A stretch of 64,000 bases of DNA from Cellulomonas wangleii (GCF_018388445.1 NZ_CP074405.1:1116001-1180000), one strand, 5' to 3'. Positions 45,493-54,148 are shown, counted from the first letter of the stretch. The notes: generated by a model not told the origin, from the letters alone. Numbers and translations: made by a program.

Positions 45493-46608
45493 GTGCCGGG
45501 AGGTGTGCGGGACAGCGGGCGACCCGGGGCCGGTGCGCCCGGTGAGGAGCCGCGTCCTGCCCCGCCCACCGGGACCACCGACGCCCTCGACGAGCTGCTC
45601 CTGGGCGGTCCTCGCACGCTGAGCGCGCGCGACCTGGCACGTCGCACCGGGGTCGAGCTCGAGACGGTGCGGATCTTCTGGCGCACCCTCGGGCTGCCGA
45701 GCAGCGGCGACGACGAGGTCATGTTCACCGAGCGCGACGCGCAGGCGCTGGCCCGCGCACGGGCGCTCATCGAGGAGCACGGGCTCGAGCCGGCCACGGT
45801 GGTGACGGTGATCCGCTCGTTGGGGCACACCTCCGACCGGCTCGCGCTGTGGCAGGTCGAGGCGCTCGTCGAGGACATGGAGTCGCGCTTCGGCCTGGAC
45901 GACACGTCCGCGCGCCTGCTGGTGCTCGACCGGCTGCGGGACCTCGCCCCGCTGCTCGAGCAGCAGCTGCTGCACTCCTACCGCCGCCAGCTCGCCGCCG
46001 TGGCCGACCGCTACGCGGCCGAGTTCGGCCACCTGCGGGACGTCGCGATCGACGGCAACCTGCTGCCGCTGGCCCGCGCGGTCGGGTTCGCGGACATGGT
46101 CTCGTTCACCCGCCGCACCGCCGGCCTGGGCTCCACGGACCTGTCGCACTTCGTCCAGCGCTTCGAGACCGCCGCGCGCGACGTGGTCGTCGGTGCCGGC
46201 GGGCGGGTCGTCAAGACGATCGGGGACGCGGTGCTCTTCATCGCCGACACCCCCGGGGTGGGGGCGGCGGTCGCCCTGGGCCTCGCCGACGCCTTCGGGA
46301 CGTCGCTGGACGTCGAGGCCGCACGCGGCGCCGGTGGGCTGGCGGAGGGTGCGCGGGGGGTCACCCCGGTGCGCGTCGGGCTGGTCTGGGGCCGTGTGCT
46401 GTCCCGGTTCGGTGACGTCTTCGGCCCCAGCGTGAACCTCGCGGCCCGCCTCACGGACGTCGCAGACCCCAGCTCGGTGCTGGTCGACGCGGTCACGGCG
46501 CAGGTGCTCGGCGGCGACCCGCGGTTCCGTCTCACCGAGCAGCCCGCCCGGGAGCTGCCGGGGGTGGGCGAGGTCGTGCCGTACCGGCTGGAGTCCGCCG
46601 GGCGCTGA
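45493..46608 (+). CDS. Class III adenylate cyclase with N-terminal autoregulatory domain
   Basis: This 371-residue protein makes cAMP from ATP. The C-terminal cyclase domain (~192-365) has the two metal aspartates D201 (GFADMVSFT) and D245 (IGDAVLF), 44 residues apart as usual, plus GRVLSRFGDVFGPSVNLAARL with the conserved Asn-x3-Arg transition-state motif. The N-terminal part (~30-185) is helical and resembles the Rv1264 regulatory domain, which senses acid pH. A short MerR-like stretch (LSARDLARRTGVELETVRIFW) lies at its beginning. No transmembrane segment is present, so it is soluble. Confidence 0.9.
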   Translation: MPGGVRDSGRPGAGAPGEEPRPAPPTGTTDALDELLLGGPRTLSARDLARRTGVELETVRIFWRTLGLPSSGDDEVMFTERDAQALARARALIEEHGLEPATVVTVIRSLGHTSDRLALWQVEALVEDMESRFGLDDTSARLLVLDRLRDLAPLLEQQLLHSYRRQLAAVADRYAAEFGHLRDVAIDGNLLPLARAVGFADMVSFTRRTAGLGSTDLSHFVQRFETAARDVVVGAGGRVVKTIGDAVLFIADTPGVGAAVALGLADAFGTSLDVEAARGAGGLAEGARGVTPVRVGLVWGRVLSRFGDVFGPSVNLAARLTDVADPSSVLVDAVTAQVLGGDPRFRLTEQPARELPGVGEVVPYRLESAGR

Positions 46609-46616
46609 CCGCGCGC

Positions 46617-47366
46617 TCAGCCGATGTCGGGCCCCTCGGGGGTGAGGAGGTCGGGGCCGTCGTTGGCCACCGCGTTGACGCGGGTGGACACGGGGGTCGC
46701 CCGCAGCGGGGGCGGGTCGACGGTCAGCAGCGCGCGCGCGTCGTCGGCCCCGACCGCGGGGTCGAGCCAGGCGGACCACGCGTCGGGCGGCAGGATCAGC
46801 GGCTGCCGGTCGTGGATCGCGGCCAGGGCCGGCGTGGCCGGGCGGGTCACCACGGTCACGGACACGAGCCAGCGCGCCGGGTCGTCGTCCGCCCGGGCGG
46901 GGTCCCGCCAGAACTCGTACAGCCCGGCCAGCGCGGCGACGTCACCGTCGGCCGGGTGGATCCAGAACGGCTGCTTGGGCGCGCGGCGGCGCGGTGCCCC
47001 GGCCGGCGGCTGCGGGCCGGCCTGCCACTCGTAGTAGCCGTCCGCCGGCAGCAGCGCCCGCCGGGCGGCGAACGGCCTGGCGAAGGCGGGCTTGTCCGCC
47101 AGCGTCTCGACGCGGGCGTTGATCATGCGGTTGCCGACGGACGGGTCCTTGGCCCAGGAGGGCACCAGGCCCCACCGGGCCACCCGCAGCTGCCGGGTGA
47201 TCTCACCCGTCGCCCGGTCGGCGCGCTCGACGACCATCCGGACGCCGTCCGTCGGCGCGACGTTCCACGAGGGCGGCAGCAGCCGCGCGTCGTCCGCGAC
47301 GGTCGCCACCGCGAACTCGTCGGCGATCGCCTGGTCCTCCCGGAAGGACGCGTACCTGCCGCACAT
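46617..47366 (-). CDS. SOS response-associated peptidase family (HMCES/YedK, SRAP) protein
   Basis: This 249-residue protein starts MCGRY; Cys2, exposed after Met removal, forms a thiazolidine crosslink with abasic sites in single-stranded DNA. The other conserved positions are visible: WNVAPT, the Glu in GYYEWQAG, and the His in IHDRQPLILP. It protects abasic sites during replication. I chose the ATG that places Cys at position 2 over upstream in-frame starts. CACGCT 7 nt before it could be a leaderless -10. It is convergent with the cyclase gene, only 8 bp away. Confidence 0.93.
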   Translation of the reverse strand: MCGRYASFREDQAIADEFAVATVADDARLLPPSWNVAPTDGVRMVVERADRATGEITRQLRVARWGLVPSWAKDPSVGNRMINARVETLADKPAFARPFAARRALLPADGYYEWQAGPQPPAGAPRRRAPKQPFWIHPADGDVAALAGLYEFWRDPARADDDPARWLVSVTVVTRPATPALAAIHDRQPLILPPDAWSAWLDPAVGADDARALLTVDPPPLRATPVSTRVNAVANDGPDLLTPEGPDIG

Positions 47367-47373
47367 GCCGGTC

Positions 47374-47379
47374 AGCGTG
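47374..47379 (-). promoter_or_regulatory. -10 box CACGCT of the SRAP gene (leaderless)
   Basis: Minus strand CACGCT, 7 nt, ATG 47366; first base departs from TAnnnT. Confidence 0.35.
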
Positions 47380-47422
47380 CCACCGGCCACCGACACCCGC
47401 ACCACGAGGCGCACCCGCGTGT

Positions 47423-47434
47423 CGAATCGATTCG
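47423..47434. promoter_or_regulatory. 12-bp perfect palindrome CGAATCGATTCG between divergent genes
   Basis: It lies in the 102-bp gap between the SRAP and Bcr/CflA genes, AT-rich against its surroundings, about 35 bp before the transporter ATG. It is a good candidate operator. It lacks the half-site spacing of the actinobacterial LexA box. Confidence 0.4.
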
Positions 47435-47468
47435 TGAACTGTCGCGGTCGGTGCGACGATAGAGGGCG

Positions 47469-48803
47469 ATGCACCAGTCAGACCACCGCACCGCACCCGC
47501 CGGCCACGCACCGGTGAACCCCGCACCGGCCGACCCCGCGGCCGCCGTCCCCGTCGCCCCGGGAGGCGCCGGCGCGACGCCCACGGACGACGCGCCCCAC
47601 CAGCGCCCCGACGCGCGCCACGTCCTGCTCCTGGGCGCGATGTGCGCGCTGCCCGCGATCTCCACCGACATCTACCTGCCCTCCCTGCCGGACGTGGCGC
47701 GCGACCTGGGCACCTCGGCCGCCGCCGCGCAGCTGACCATGACGGGCATGCTGATCGGCGGCGCGGTGGGCCAGCTCGTCATCGGTCCGCTGTCCGACCG
47801 CCTCGGGCGGCGCACCCCCGTGCTCGTCGGCGTCGCGCTGCACGTCGTGGTGTCCCTGCTCTGCGCGGTCGCGCCCGCGATCGTCCCGCTCATCGCGCTG
47901 CGCGTCGCGCAGGGGTTCTTCAACGCGTCCGCGACGGTCGTGGCCATGGCCCTCATCCGGGACCGGTTCGTCGGGTCGGACGCGTCGCGGCTGATGTCCC
48001 GGCTCATGCTGGTGATCGGCGTCGCCCCGCTGTTCGCACCGTCCCTGGGCGGGGTCATCGCCGGGCAGTGGGGCTGGCGGGCCGTGTTCGTCGTGCTGGC
48101 GGTGCTCGGTGTGGGGCTGTGGCTCGTGGTCGCGCGCCGCATGCCCGAGACGCTGCCCGTCGAACGGCGCCGGCCCAGCGGCGTGCGGGCCGCGTTGTCC
48201 GGCTACGCGCACCTGCTGCGGGACCGGCACTTCGTCGCGCTGGCCGTGCTGCCCGGTCTGACCATGGCCGTGCTCATGACCTACGTCGTCGCGTCGCCGT
48301 TCGTGCTGCGGGTCGGGTACGGCCTCACCGAGCACCAGTTCGCCCTGCTGTTCGCCGTCAACGGCGTCGGCCTGGTGCTGGGGGCGCAGGTCAACGCCGC
48401 CCTGGTGCGCCGCGTGGCCCCCATCCGGATCCTGCGGGTCGCGGTCGTGCTCACCGTGCTGCTCACCGCGGCGCTGCTGGCGGTCGCGCTCACCGGGTTC
48501 GGTGGGCTGTGGTCGCTCGTGGTCGTGCTGTGGCTGGTGCTCGCGCTGGTCAACTTCGCGCCGCCCAACGCCACGGCGATCGCCCTGGGCCGGCACGGCA
48601 CGATGGCCGGCACTGCGGCCGCCTTCATCGGCGCGCTGCAGGCGGGCACCGGTGGCGTCGTCGCCAACCTCTCCGGCGTGCTGGGCGGCGGACCCGTCGC
48701 GATGGCCGTGGTCATGCTGGCGTCGGCCACCGTGGCGCTCGCGGTGCTGGCGCTGGCCACCCCGGCGTTCCGCCGCGGCGGTGCCTGGCAGCAGCTCACC
48801 TGA
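47469..48803 (+). CDS. Bcr/CflA family multidrug efflux MFS transporter
   Basis: This 444-residue protein has twelve predicted transmembrane helices after a ~55-residue Pro/Ala-rich N-terminus. STDIYLPSLPDVARDLGTS is the Bcr/CflA helix-1 motif, and GQLVIGPLSDRLGRRTPVL is the MFS motif A loop. Members export drugs such as bicyclomycin or chloramphenicol, and sometimes cysteine-containing compounds, using the proton gradient. The substrate cannot be predicted. The stop lies inside a 16-bp tandem duplication. Confidence 0.92.
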   Translation: MHQSDHRTAPAGHAPVNPAPADPAAAVPVAPGGAGATPTDDAPHQRPDARHVLLLGAMCALPAISTDIYLPSLPDVARDLGTSAAAAQLTMTGMLIGGAVGQLVIGPLSDRLGRRTPVLVGVALHVVVSLLCAVAPAIVPLIALRVAQGFFNASATVVAMALIRDRFVGSDASRLMSRLMLVIGVAPLFAPSLGGVIAGQWGWRAVFVVLAVLGVGLWLVVARRMPETLPVERRRPSGVRAALSGYAHLLRDRHFVALAVLPGLTMAVLMTYVVASPFVLRVGYGLTEHQFALLFAVNGVGLVLGAQVNAALVRRVAPIRILRVAVVLTVLLTAALLAVALTGFGGLWSLVVVLWLVLALVNFAPPNATAIALGRHGTMAGTAAAFIGALQAGTGGVVANLSGVLGGGPVAMAVVMLASATVALAVLALATPAFRRGGAWQQLT

Positions 48804-48820
48804 GCAGCAGCTCACCTGAG
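48789..48820 (+). repeat. Perfect 16-bp tandem duplication across the transporter stop codon
   Basis: CAGCAGCTCACCTGAG occurs twice without gap. The first copy ends the reading frame (stop at 48801-48803). The second repeats the stop context just downstream. Confidence 0.9.
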
Positions 48821-48846
48821 CCGGGCCCGGCCGGGCGCCGGCCCGG
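48821..48846. terminator. Hairpin between convergent genes
   Basis: CCGGGCC / GGCCCGG, a 7-bp stem around 12 nt, in the gap between the Bcr/CflA and aminotransferase stops. Confidence 0.4.
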
Positions 48847-48849
48847 TCG

Positions 48850-50058
48850 TCAGCCGAACGCGCGGCCCAGGCGGGCGACGGCGTCCTCCAGGACGTCCCG
48901 GCGCTTGACGAACGTGAAGCGCACCCAGGTCCGCAGCGCGTCGTGCGTCGGTGACCCGGCGCGGGTGAACGCGCTGACGGGCACGGCGACCACCCCGGCG
49001 CGCTCCGGCAGCGCGCGGCAGAACGCCGCGCCGTCCGTGGCGCCCAGCCCGGCGGCGTCGGCCAGCACGAAGTAGGTGCCGTCGGGCCGGACCACGTCGA
49101 AGCCCGCGTCGCGCAGCCCGTCGCTGAGCAGGTCACGCCGCTCCGCGAGCGACGCCACCAGGTCCTCGACCCACGCGAGGGCCGCCGGATCCGTCAGCGC
49201 GTGCGCCACGGCGGGCTGGAACGGCGCACCGGACACGTACGTGAGGAACTGCTTGACCGTCCGGACCGCCGCGACGAGCGCGGCCGGTCCGGTCACCCAG
49301 CCGATCTTCCACCCCGTGAACGAGAACGTCTTGCCGCTCGACGAGACCGTCAGGGTGCGCTCCGCCATGCCCGGCAGCGTGGCCACGGGCACGTGCCGGA
49401 CGCCGAACACCAGGTGCTCGTAGACCTCGTCGGTCACCACGAGCAGGTCGTGCGCCACGGCGAGGCGCGCCACCGCCGCCAGCTCGTCGGCGCGCAGCAC
49501 GGCCCCGGTCGGGTTGTGCGGGGAGTTGAGCAGCAGCAGCCGCGTGCGCGGCGTGATCGCGCGTTCCAGGGCCGCGACGTCCAGCCGGAAGCCGTCGGCG
49601 GTCGGGCGCAGGGGTGCGGTGGTGTGCGTCGCGCCGGCCATGGCCACGACCGCGGCGTAGGAGTCGTAGTACGGCTCCAGCGTGAGCACCTCGTCACCCG
49701 GGGACGCCAGCGCCAGGACCGCCGCGGCGAGCGCCTCCGTCGCCCCGGTGGTGACGAGGACCTGCGTCGCGGGATCGACCTCCAGGCCGTAGCGCACGCG
49801 CTGGTGCGTGGCGACGGCCGCGCGCAGCGGGGCGGTGCCGGGGCCGGGCGGGTACTGGTTGACGCCGGCCAGGATCGCGTCGGCGGCCACCCGCGCGACC
49901 GGCCGCGGGCCGTCGACGTCGGGGAACCCCTGCCCGAGGTTGAGCGCACCCGTCCGGTCGGCGAGCGCGGACATCTCCGCGAAGACCGTCGCCCGCGCGG
50001 TCCCGTCGGGGTCCAGCAGGCCTGTCGCCGCCGCCACCTGCTGCCACCGCGTCGTCAC
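48850..50058 (-). CDS. Class I/II pyridoxal-phosphate aminotransferase
   Basis: This 402-residue fold-type I enzyme forms its PLP Schiff base with K243 in SSSGKTFSFTGWKIGW. It also has LNLGQGFPDVDGP, VTTGATEALAA, NSPHNPTGAV and the C-terminal Arg of VRFTFVKR that binds the substrate carboxylate. The sequence is closest to the kynurenine/glutamine transaminase-like and DapC (Rv0858c) group, so succinyl-diaminopimelate or aromatic/methionine keto-acid transamination are both possible. The GTG has TATGCT 6 nt upstream. Confidence 0.9.
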   Translation of the reverse strand: MTTRWQQVAAATGLLDPDGTARATVFAEMSALADRTGALNLGQGFPDVDGPRPVARVAADAILAGVNQYPPGPGTAPLRAAVATHQRVRYGLEVDPATQVLVTTGATEALAAAVLALASPGDEVLTLEPYYDSYAAVVAMAGATHTTAPLRPTADGFRLDVAALERAITPRTRLLLLNSPHNPTGAVLRADELAAVARLAVAHDLLVVTDEVYEHLVFGVRHVPVATLPGMAERTLTVSSSGKTFSFTGWKIGWVTGPAALVAAVRTVKQFLTYVSGAPFQPAVAHALTDPAALAWVEDLVASLAERRDLLSDGLRDAGFDVVRPDGTYFVLADAAGLGATDGAAFCRALPERAGVVAVPVSAFTRAGSPTHDALRTWVRFTFVKRRDVLEDAVARLGRAFG

Positions 50059-50064
50059 GGCGCG

Positions 50065-50070
50065 AGCATA
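50065..50070 (-). promoter_or_regulatory. -10 box TATGCT of the aminotransferase gene (leaderless)
   Basis: Minus strand TATGCT, 6 nt, GTG 50058. Confidence 0.5.
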
Positions 50071-50125
50071 GGCGTGCGCGTGCGGGGCCGACGGCCCGCC
50101 CGGCCGGCTGGGTCGGCGGGTCGGC

Positions 50126-50251
50126 TCAGAACGTGCCGGCGGCCGAGAGCAGGCCGACCACGACGAGGAGCGCGAGCGAGAGCCACGCGGTCACGACCCA
50201 CCACTCGGCACGGTGGCGGCGGACCTCCCGGGTGTGCGTGCGAACGGTCAT
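50126..50251 (-). CDS. Possible 41-residue single-pass membrane protein
   Basis: The ORF encodes a basic N-terminus (MTVRTHTREVRRHRAEWW) followed by one hydrophobic helix of about 22 residues rich in Leu and Val. Codon third positions are mostly G or C, as in real genes here. A GGAG lies directly before the ATG with only 2-3 nt spacing. The positive-inside pattern suggests a cytoplasmic N-terminus. No family is recognised. Confidence 0.5.
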   Translation of the reverse strand: MTVRTHTREVRRHRAEWWVVTAWLSLALLVVVGLLSAAGTF

Positions 50252-50390
50252 GTCTCCACGATCGGCAGATGGGGGGCCTCGGACGACGTCCCGGAGGGCG
50301 GGTCGTGGATTTCACCCGCTCCCCGGGGCAACCCGTGGGCCACCGACGACAGGGGAGCGACGACCCGGCAGTGCCGGGCCGTCGCCCGGG

Positions 50391-50957
50391 TCACTCGGTC
50401 GCGGACCTCAGGTCCTGGCCGAGGGCGTCGAGGTGGGCGCCGAGCGTCTGCAGCGCACCACCGGCCTCGTCGCCGGCGCCCGCGGCCGCGGCGTCGAGGT
50501 CCGCGCGTGCGGCGTCGACCTTGGCGCGGGCGTCGGCGAGCGCCTGCGCGGACGCCTGCGCGCCCTCGGCCTGCGCCTTGTCCAGCGCGGCCTGGGCCTC
50601 GTCGACCGCGCCCTGCGCGTTGGTCACGGCCTGGTCGGCCTTGCCTCGCGCCTCGTCGTCGAGCCCGCTGAGCGAGCTGCGGGCCTGGTCGACCTCCGCC
50701 CGCGCCTCGTCGGCGTGGGTCCGGGCGGTCGCCAGGACCTCCTCGAGCTTGTCCCCGGCCGCCGTGATCTCGTCCGCGGCACCCTGGGCGGCGCTCGCGA
50801 TGTCGTCGCCCGCCTCCTGCACGGTGGCGTCGCTGCAGGCGGCGAGCCCGAGCGTCAGTGCACCGCCGGTCGCGAGCGCCGTGAGCAGGCGCGCGGACCT
50901 GCCGGGGGCCGCGGTGGTGGTCGGCTGACGGCGGACGGATGTCATGGGCGCAGCCAC
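50391..50957 (-). CDS. Predicted lipoprotein with long coiled coil
   Basis: This 188-residue protein has a signal peptide ending in LGLAAC, a lipobox with the Cys at residue 41. The rest is an Ala/Asp/Glu-rich, mostly helical stretch with heptad character (KLEEVLATARTHADEARAEVDQAR and similar), so an extended coiled coil on the outer face of the membrane is likely. AAGGAGG lies 7 nt before the GTG at 50957; an internal ATG at residue 5 is also possible. No enzymatic motif is present and I do not recognise a family. Confidence 0.82.
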   Translation of the reverse strand: MAAPMTSVRRQPTTTAAPGRSARLLTALATGGALTLGLAACSDATVQEAGDDIASAAQGAADEITAAGDKLEEVLATARTHADEARAEVDQARSSLSGLDDEARGKADQAVTNAQGAVDEAQAALDKAQAEGAQASAQALADARAKVDAARADLDAAAAGAGDEAGGALQTLGAHLDALGQDLRSATE

Positions 50958-51068
50958 GGGGACGCCTCCTTCGTCGGGGACCGGCCGAGTCGACCGGGCG
51001 TCCAGTTTGCCCCGTCATCGTCCGTCGCGCTCGGCGAGGGTGCCGTCCCGGCCACGTGCCGGGACGAC

Positions 51069-51101
51069 GACGCCCCCGCCGGCGGTGCCGGCGGGGGCGT
51101 C
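51069..51101 (-). terminator. Strong hairpin downstream of adhE
   Basis: GACGCCCCCGCCGGC / GCCGGCGGGGGCGTC is a perfect 15-bp stem with a 3-nt loop. It lies 60 bp after the adhE stop and before the lipoprotein gene on the same strand. Confidence 0.7.
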
Positions 51102-51160
51102 GGAGCGGTGACGGGGGCGCCGCCCCGTGGGGTGGGGCGCTGGACCGTCGGGGAGGTCGG

Positions 51161-53920
51161 TCAGGCCCCCGTCCGCTCGCGGCGTCCACGGACGTCCTCC
51201 AGCGACGTGCCGTAGTAGGCCGCGGTCATGATGTCCTTCATGTCGCCGATCATCGGCATGCGCGGGTTCGCGGGAGCGCACTGGTCCTCGTAGGCGCCCA
51301 TGGCGACCTCGTCGAGGCGGTTGATGAACTCCTGCTCGTCGACGCCCTGCGCCTGGAAGGACGACGGGATGCCGACCTTGGCGCGCAGCGCCTCGACGGC
51401 CAGCGCGTAGGACTCGACACCCTCCTCGGGCGTGGAGGCCGGCAGGCCGAGCATCGCGGCGATCTGCTGGAACCGCTCGGGCGCCACGTAGGACTCGTAC
51501 TTCGGCCAGCTCGTGAGCTTGGTCGGGACGGTCCCGTTGTAGCGGATCACGTGCGGCAGCAGCGTGGCGTTCGTGCGGCCGTGCACCAGGTGGTACGTCG
51601 AGCCGATCACGTGCGCCATCGCGTGCACGATCCCGAGGAACGCGTTGCCGAAGGCCATGCCGGCGATCGTCCCCGCGTTGTGCATCTTCTCGCGGGCGTC
51701 CTGCGTGGCCGGGTCGGCCGGGTCGCCGTTCACCGACTGCGCGAGGTTGTCGAAGATCAGGCGGATCGCCTGCAGCGCCATGCCGTCGGTGAAGTCGTTG
51801 GCGTAGACCGACACGAACGCCTCGGTGGCGTGCGTCAGGGCGTCGAAGCCCGAGTCCGCCGCCAGCGAGCGCGGCATCTTCGAGGTCAGCACCGGGTCGA
51901 TGATCGCGACCGTGGGGGTCAGCGCGTAGTCCGCCAGCGGGTACTTCTTGCCGGCGTCGGGGTCGGAGATGACCGCGAACGGCGTGACCTCGGCGCCCGT
52001 GCCCGACGTGGTCGGGATGCACACGAGCTTGGCCAGGTCGCCCAGGACCGGGAACTTGAACGCGCGCTTGCGGACGTCGAAGAACTTCTGCTTGAGGTCG
52101 GAGAAGACGATCTCCGGGTGCTCGTACAGCAGCCACATGACCTTCGCCGCGTCCATGGGCGAGCCACCACCGAGCGCGATGATCGTGTCGGGGCGGAAGT
52201 GGCGCATCTGCGCCGCGCCCGCCTGGACCGTCTTGACGGACGGCTCCGGCTCGACCTGGTCGATGATCTGCACGGCCACGTTGTTGCCGCGGCGCCGCAG
52301 GACGTCGAGGACCTTGTCGACGAACCCGAGGGTCGTCATGGTCGCGTCGGTGACGATGGTGACGCGCTCGACGTCCGCCATGTCCGCGAGGTAGCGGATG
52401 GCGTTCGGCTCGAAGTACGTCTTGGCGGGGACCTTGAACCACTGCAAGTTGTTGTTCCTCCGGCCCACGCGCTTGACGTTGATGAGGTTCACCGCCGACA
52501 CGTTGTTCGACACCGAGTTGTGGCCGTAGGAGCCGCAGCCCAGCGTCAGCGACGGGATGAACGCGTTGTAGATGTCGCCGATGCCGCCGAGGGACGACGG
52601 GGCGTTGCAGATGACGCGGATCGCCTTGACGCGCTTGCCGAACTCGACCGTCAGGGCCTCGTCGCGCGTGTGGATCGCGGCGGAGTGGCCCAGGCCGTCG
52701 AACTCCACCATCTGCTCGGCCAGCGCGAAGCCCTCCTCGGTGGAGGTCGCGCGCAGCACGGCCAGCACGGGGCAGAGCTTCTCGCGGGTCAGGGGCTCGT
52801 GCGGGCCGACGCCGGTGACCTCGGCGAGGATGATCGACGTGTCCGCCGGGACCGTGAACCCGGCCTGCTCGGCGATCCACACCGGCGACTTGCCGACGAC
52901 CGCGGGGTTGAGCTTGGCGCCGCCGCAGTTCTCGCCGCCGGCCTCGACGCCGAAGATGAAGCGCTCGAGCTTCGCCTTCTCCGCCGGGGTGGCCCGGTAG
53001 GCGTGCAGCTTGGCGAACTCGGCCATCGCGGCGTCGTAGATCTCGTCGTCGAGGATCGCGGCCTGCTCCGAGGCGCAGATGACGCCGTTGTCGAAGGCCT
53101 TGCTCAGGACGATGTCGTTGATCGCGCGGGCGAGCTTCGCGGACTTCTCGACGTACGCCGGGACGTTGCCGGCGCCGACGCCGAGGGCCGGCTTGCCGCA
53201 CGAGTACGCGGCCTTGACCATCGCGTTGCCACCGGTCGCGAGGATCGTGGCGACGCCCGGGTGGTTCATGAGCGCACCGGTCGCGGCCAGCGACGGGGTC
53301 TCGACCCACTGGATGCAGTGCTCGGGGGCACCGGCGGCGACGGCCGCGTCACGCACGACGCGTGCGGCCTCGAGCGAGGAGCGCTGCGCGTTGGGGTGGA
53401 ACGCGAAGATGATCGGGTTGCGGGTCTTCAGCGAGATGAGCGACTTGAAGATCGCGGTGGACGTCGGGTTGGTCACCGGGGTGATCCCGGCGATGACCCC
53501 GACGGGCTCGGCGATCTCGGTGATGCCGTTGAGGTCGTCGACGTTGATGACGCCGACGGTCTTGAGGTTCGCCATCGAGTTGGTGACGTGCTCGCACGCG
53601 AAGATGTTCTTGACGGCCTTGTCCTCGAAGACGCCGCGCCCGGTCTCGTCGACGGCGAGCTTGGCGAGGTTGCCGTGCTGGTCGAGTGCCGCGACCGCGC
53701 CCTTCTTGACGAAGCGGTCCACGTCCTCCTGGGTCATCGACGAGAACTCGGCGAGCGCCTTGGTGGCGTTGGCGACGAGCCGGTCGACGGCCTGCGCGAC
53801 CTCGTCGACCTCGGCGACGCCGAGGGCGCTGCCTGCGGGCTGGGCGGCGGTGGCCGAGGTCGCCTCGGCCGGCGCGTCGGCAGCGGCCTTCGCGCGGGTG
53901 CTCTTCTTGGTTTCGGACAC
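51161..53920 (-). CDS. adhE: Bifunctional acetaldehyde-CoA / alcohol dehydrogenase
   Basis: This 919-residue fermentation enzyme reduces acetyl-CoA to acetaldehyde and then ethanol, regenerating NAD+. The N-terminal aldehyde dehydrogenase half has the catalytic C282 in NGVICASEQ and NPTSTAIFKSLI. The C-terminal iron-dependent alcohol dehydrogenase half has ALGGGSPMDAAKVMW for NAD and the metal ligands in HAMAHVIGSTYHLVHG. About 35 extra Ala/Thr-rich residues precede the usual start, making it longer than the ~870-890 residues typical. GGGAG before the GTG supports the long form. AdhE proteins assemble into filaments called spirosomes. Confidence 0.96.
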   Translation of the reverse strand: MSETKKSTRAKAAADAPAEATSATAAQPAGSALGVAEVDEVAQAVDRLVANATKALAEFSSMTQEDVDRFVKKGAVAALDQHGNLAKLAVDETGRGVFEDKAVKNIFACEHVTNSMANLKTVGVINVDDLNGITEIAEPVGVIAGITPVTNPTSTAIFKSLISLKTRNPIIFAFHPNAQRSSLEAARVVRDAAVAAGAPEHCIQWVETPSLAATGALMNHPGVATILATGGNAMVKAAYSCGKPALGVGAGNVPAYVEKSAKLARAINDIVLSKAFDNGVICASEQAAILDDEIYDAAMAEFAKLHAYRATPAEKAKLERFIFGVEAGGENCGGAKLNPAVVGKSPVWIAEQAGFTVPADTSIILAEVTGVGPHEPLTREKLCPVLAVLRATSTEEGFALAEQMVEFDGLGHSAAIHTRDEALTVEFGKRVKAIRVICNAPSSLGGIGDIYNAFIPSLTLGCGSYGHNSVSNNVSAVNLINVKRVGRRNNNLQWFKVPAKTYFEPNAIRYLADMADVERVTIVTDATMTTLGFVDKVLDVLRRRGNNVAVQIIDQVEPEPSVKTVQAGAAQMRHFRPDTIIALGGGSPMDAAKVMWLLYEHPEIVFSDLKQKFFDVRKRAFKFPVLGDLAKLVCIPTTSGTGAEVTPFAVISDPDAGKKYPLADYALTPTVAIIDPVLTSKMPRSLAADSGFDALTHATEAFVSVYANDFTDGMALQAIRLIFDNLAQSVNGDPADPATQDAREKMHNAGTIAGMAFGNAFLGIVHAMAHVIGSTYHLVHGRTNATLLPHVIRYNGTVPTKLTSWPKYESYVAPERFQQIAAMLGLPASTPEEGVESYALAVEALRAKVGIPSSFQAQGVDEQEFINRLDEVAMGAYEDQCAPANPRMPMIGDMKDIMTAAYYGTSLEDVRGRRERTGA

Positions 53921-53983
53921 CTGGACTCCCCGGGTAGTGGTGAGAGGGGGGCGGACGCTGGAGGCCGTCCGTCGCTGGTTCCG

Positions 53984-53989
53984 ACGCTA
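53984..53989 (-). promoter_or_regulatory. -10 box TAGCGT of adhE
   Basis: Minus strand TAGCGT lies about 64 nt before the adhE GTG. I see no Rex-type (TGTGAAC) or other redox operator around it. Confidence 0.35.
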
Positions 53990-54148
53990 GGGATCAGGGG
54001 GCCCGGAAACGTGGGATGAAAGTCCCCGCGGGTGTGACGCACGCCGCTCCCGCGTCCCGCGGCGCGGCCGTGAGGGGACCTCGGTCCTGCTCCGCGGGCC
54101 CGTCGGGGCCGCCGGACGCGTCGCCGCGCGGGTGTCGGACCCCGGTGG

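Noticed and set aside
44467..46779. A 770-codon open frame on the minus strand opposite birA and the cyclase gene
   Set aside because: High-GC genes leave their opposite frames open. The translation is Arg/Gly/His-rich without domains, and two well-supported genes occupy the plus strand.
47423..47434. LexA (SOS) box near the SRAP gene
   Set aside because: The actinobacterial box has the form TCGAAC-N4-GTTCGA; this palindrome is shorter and has the wrong centre.
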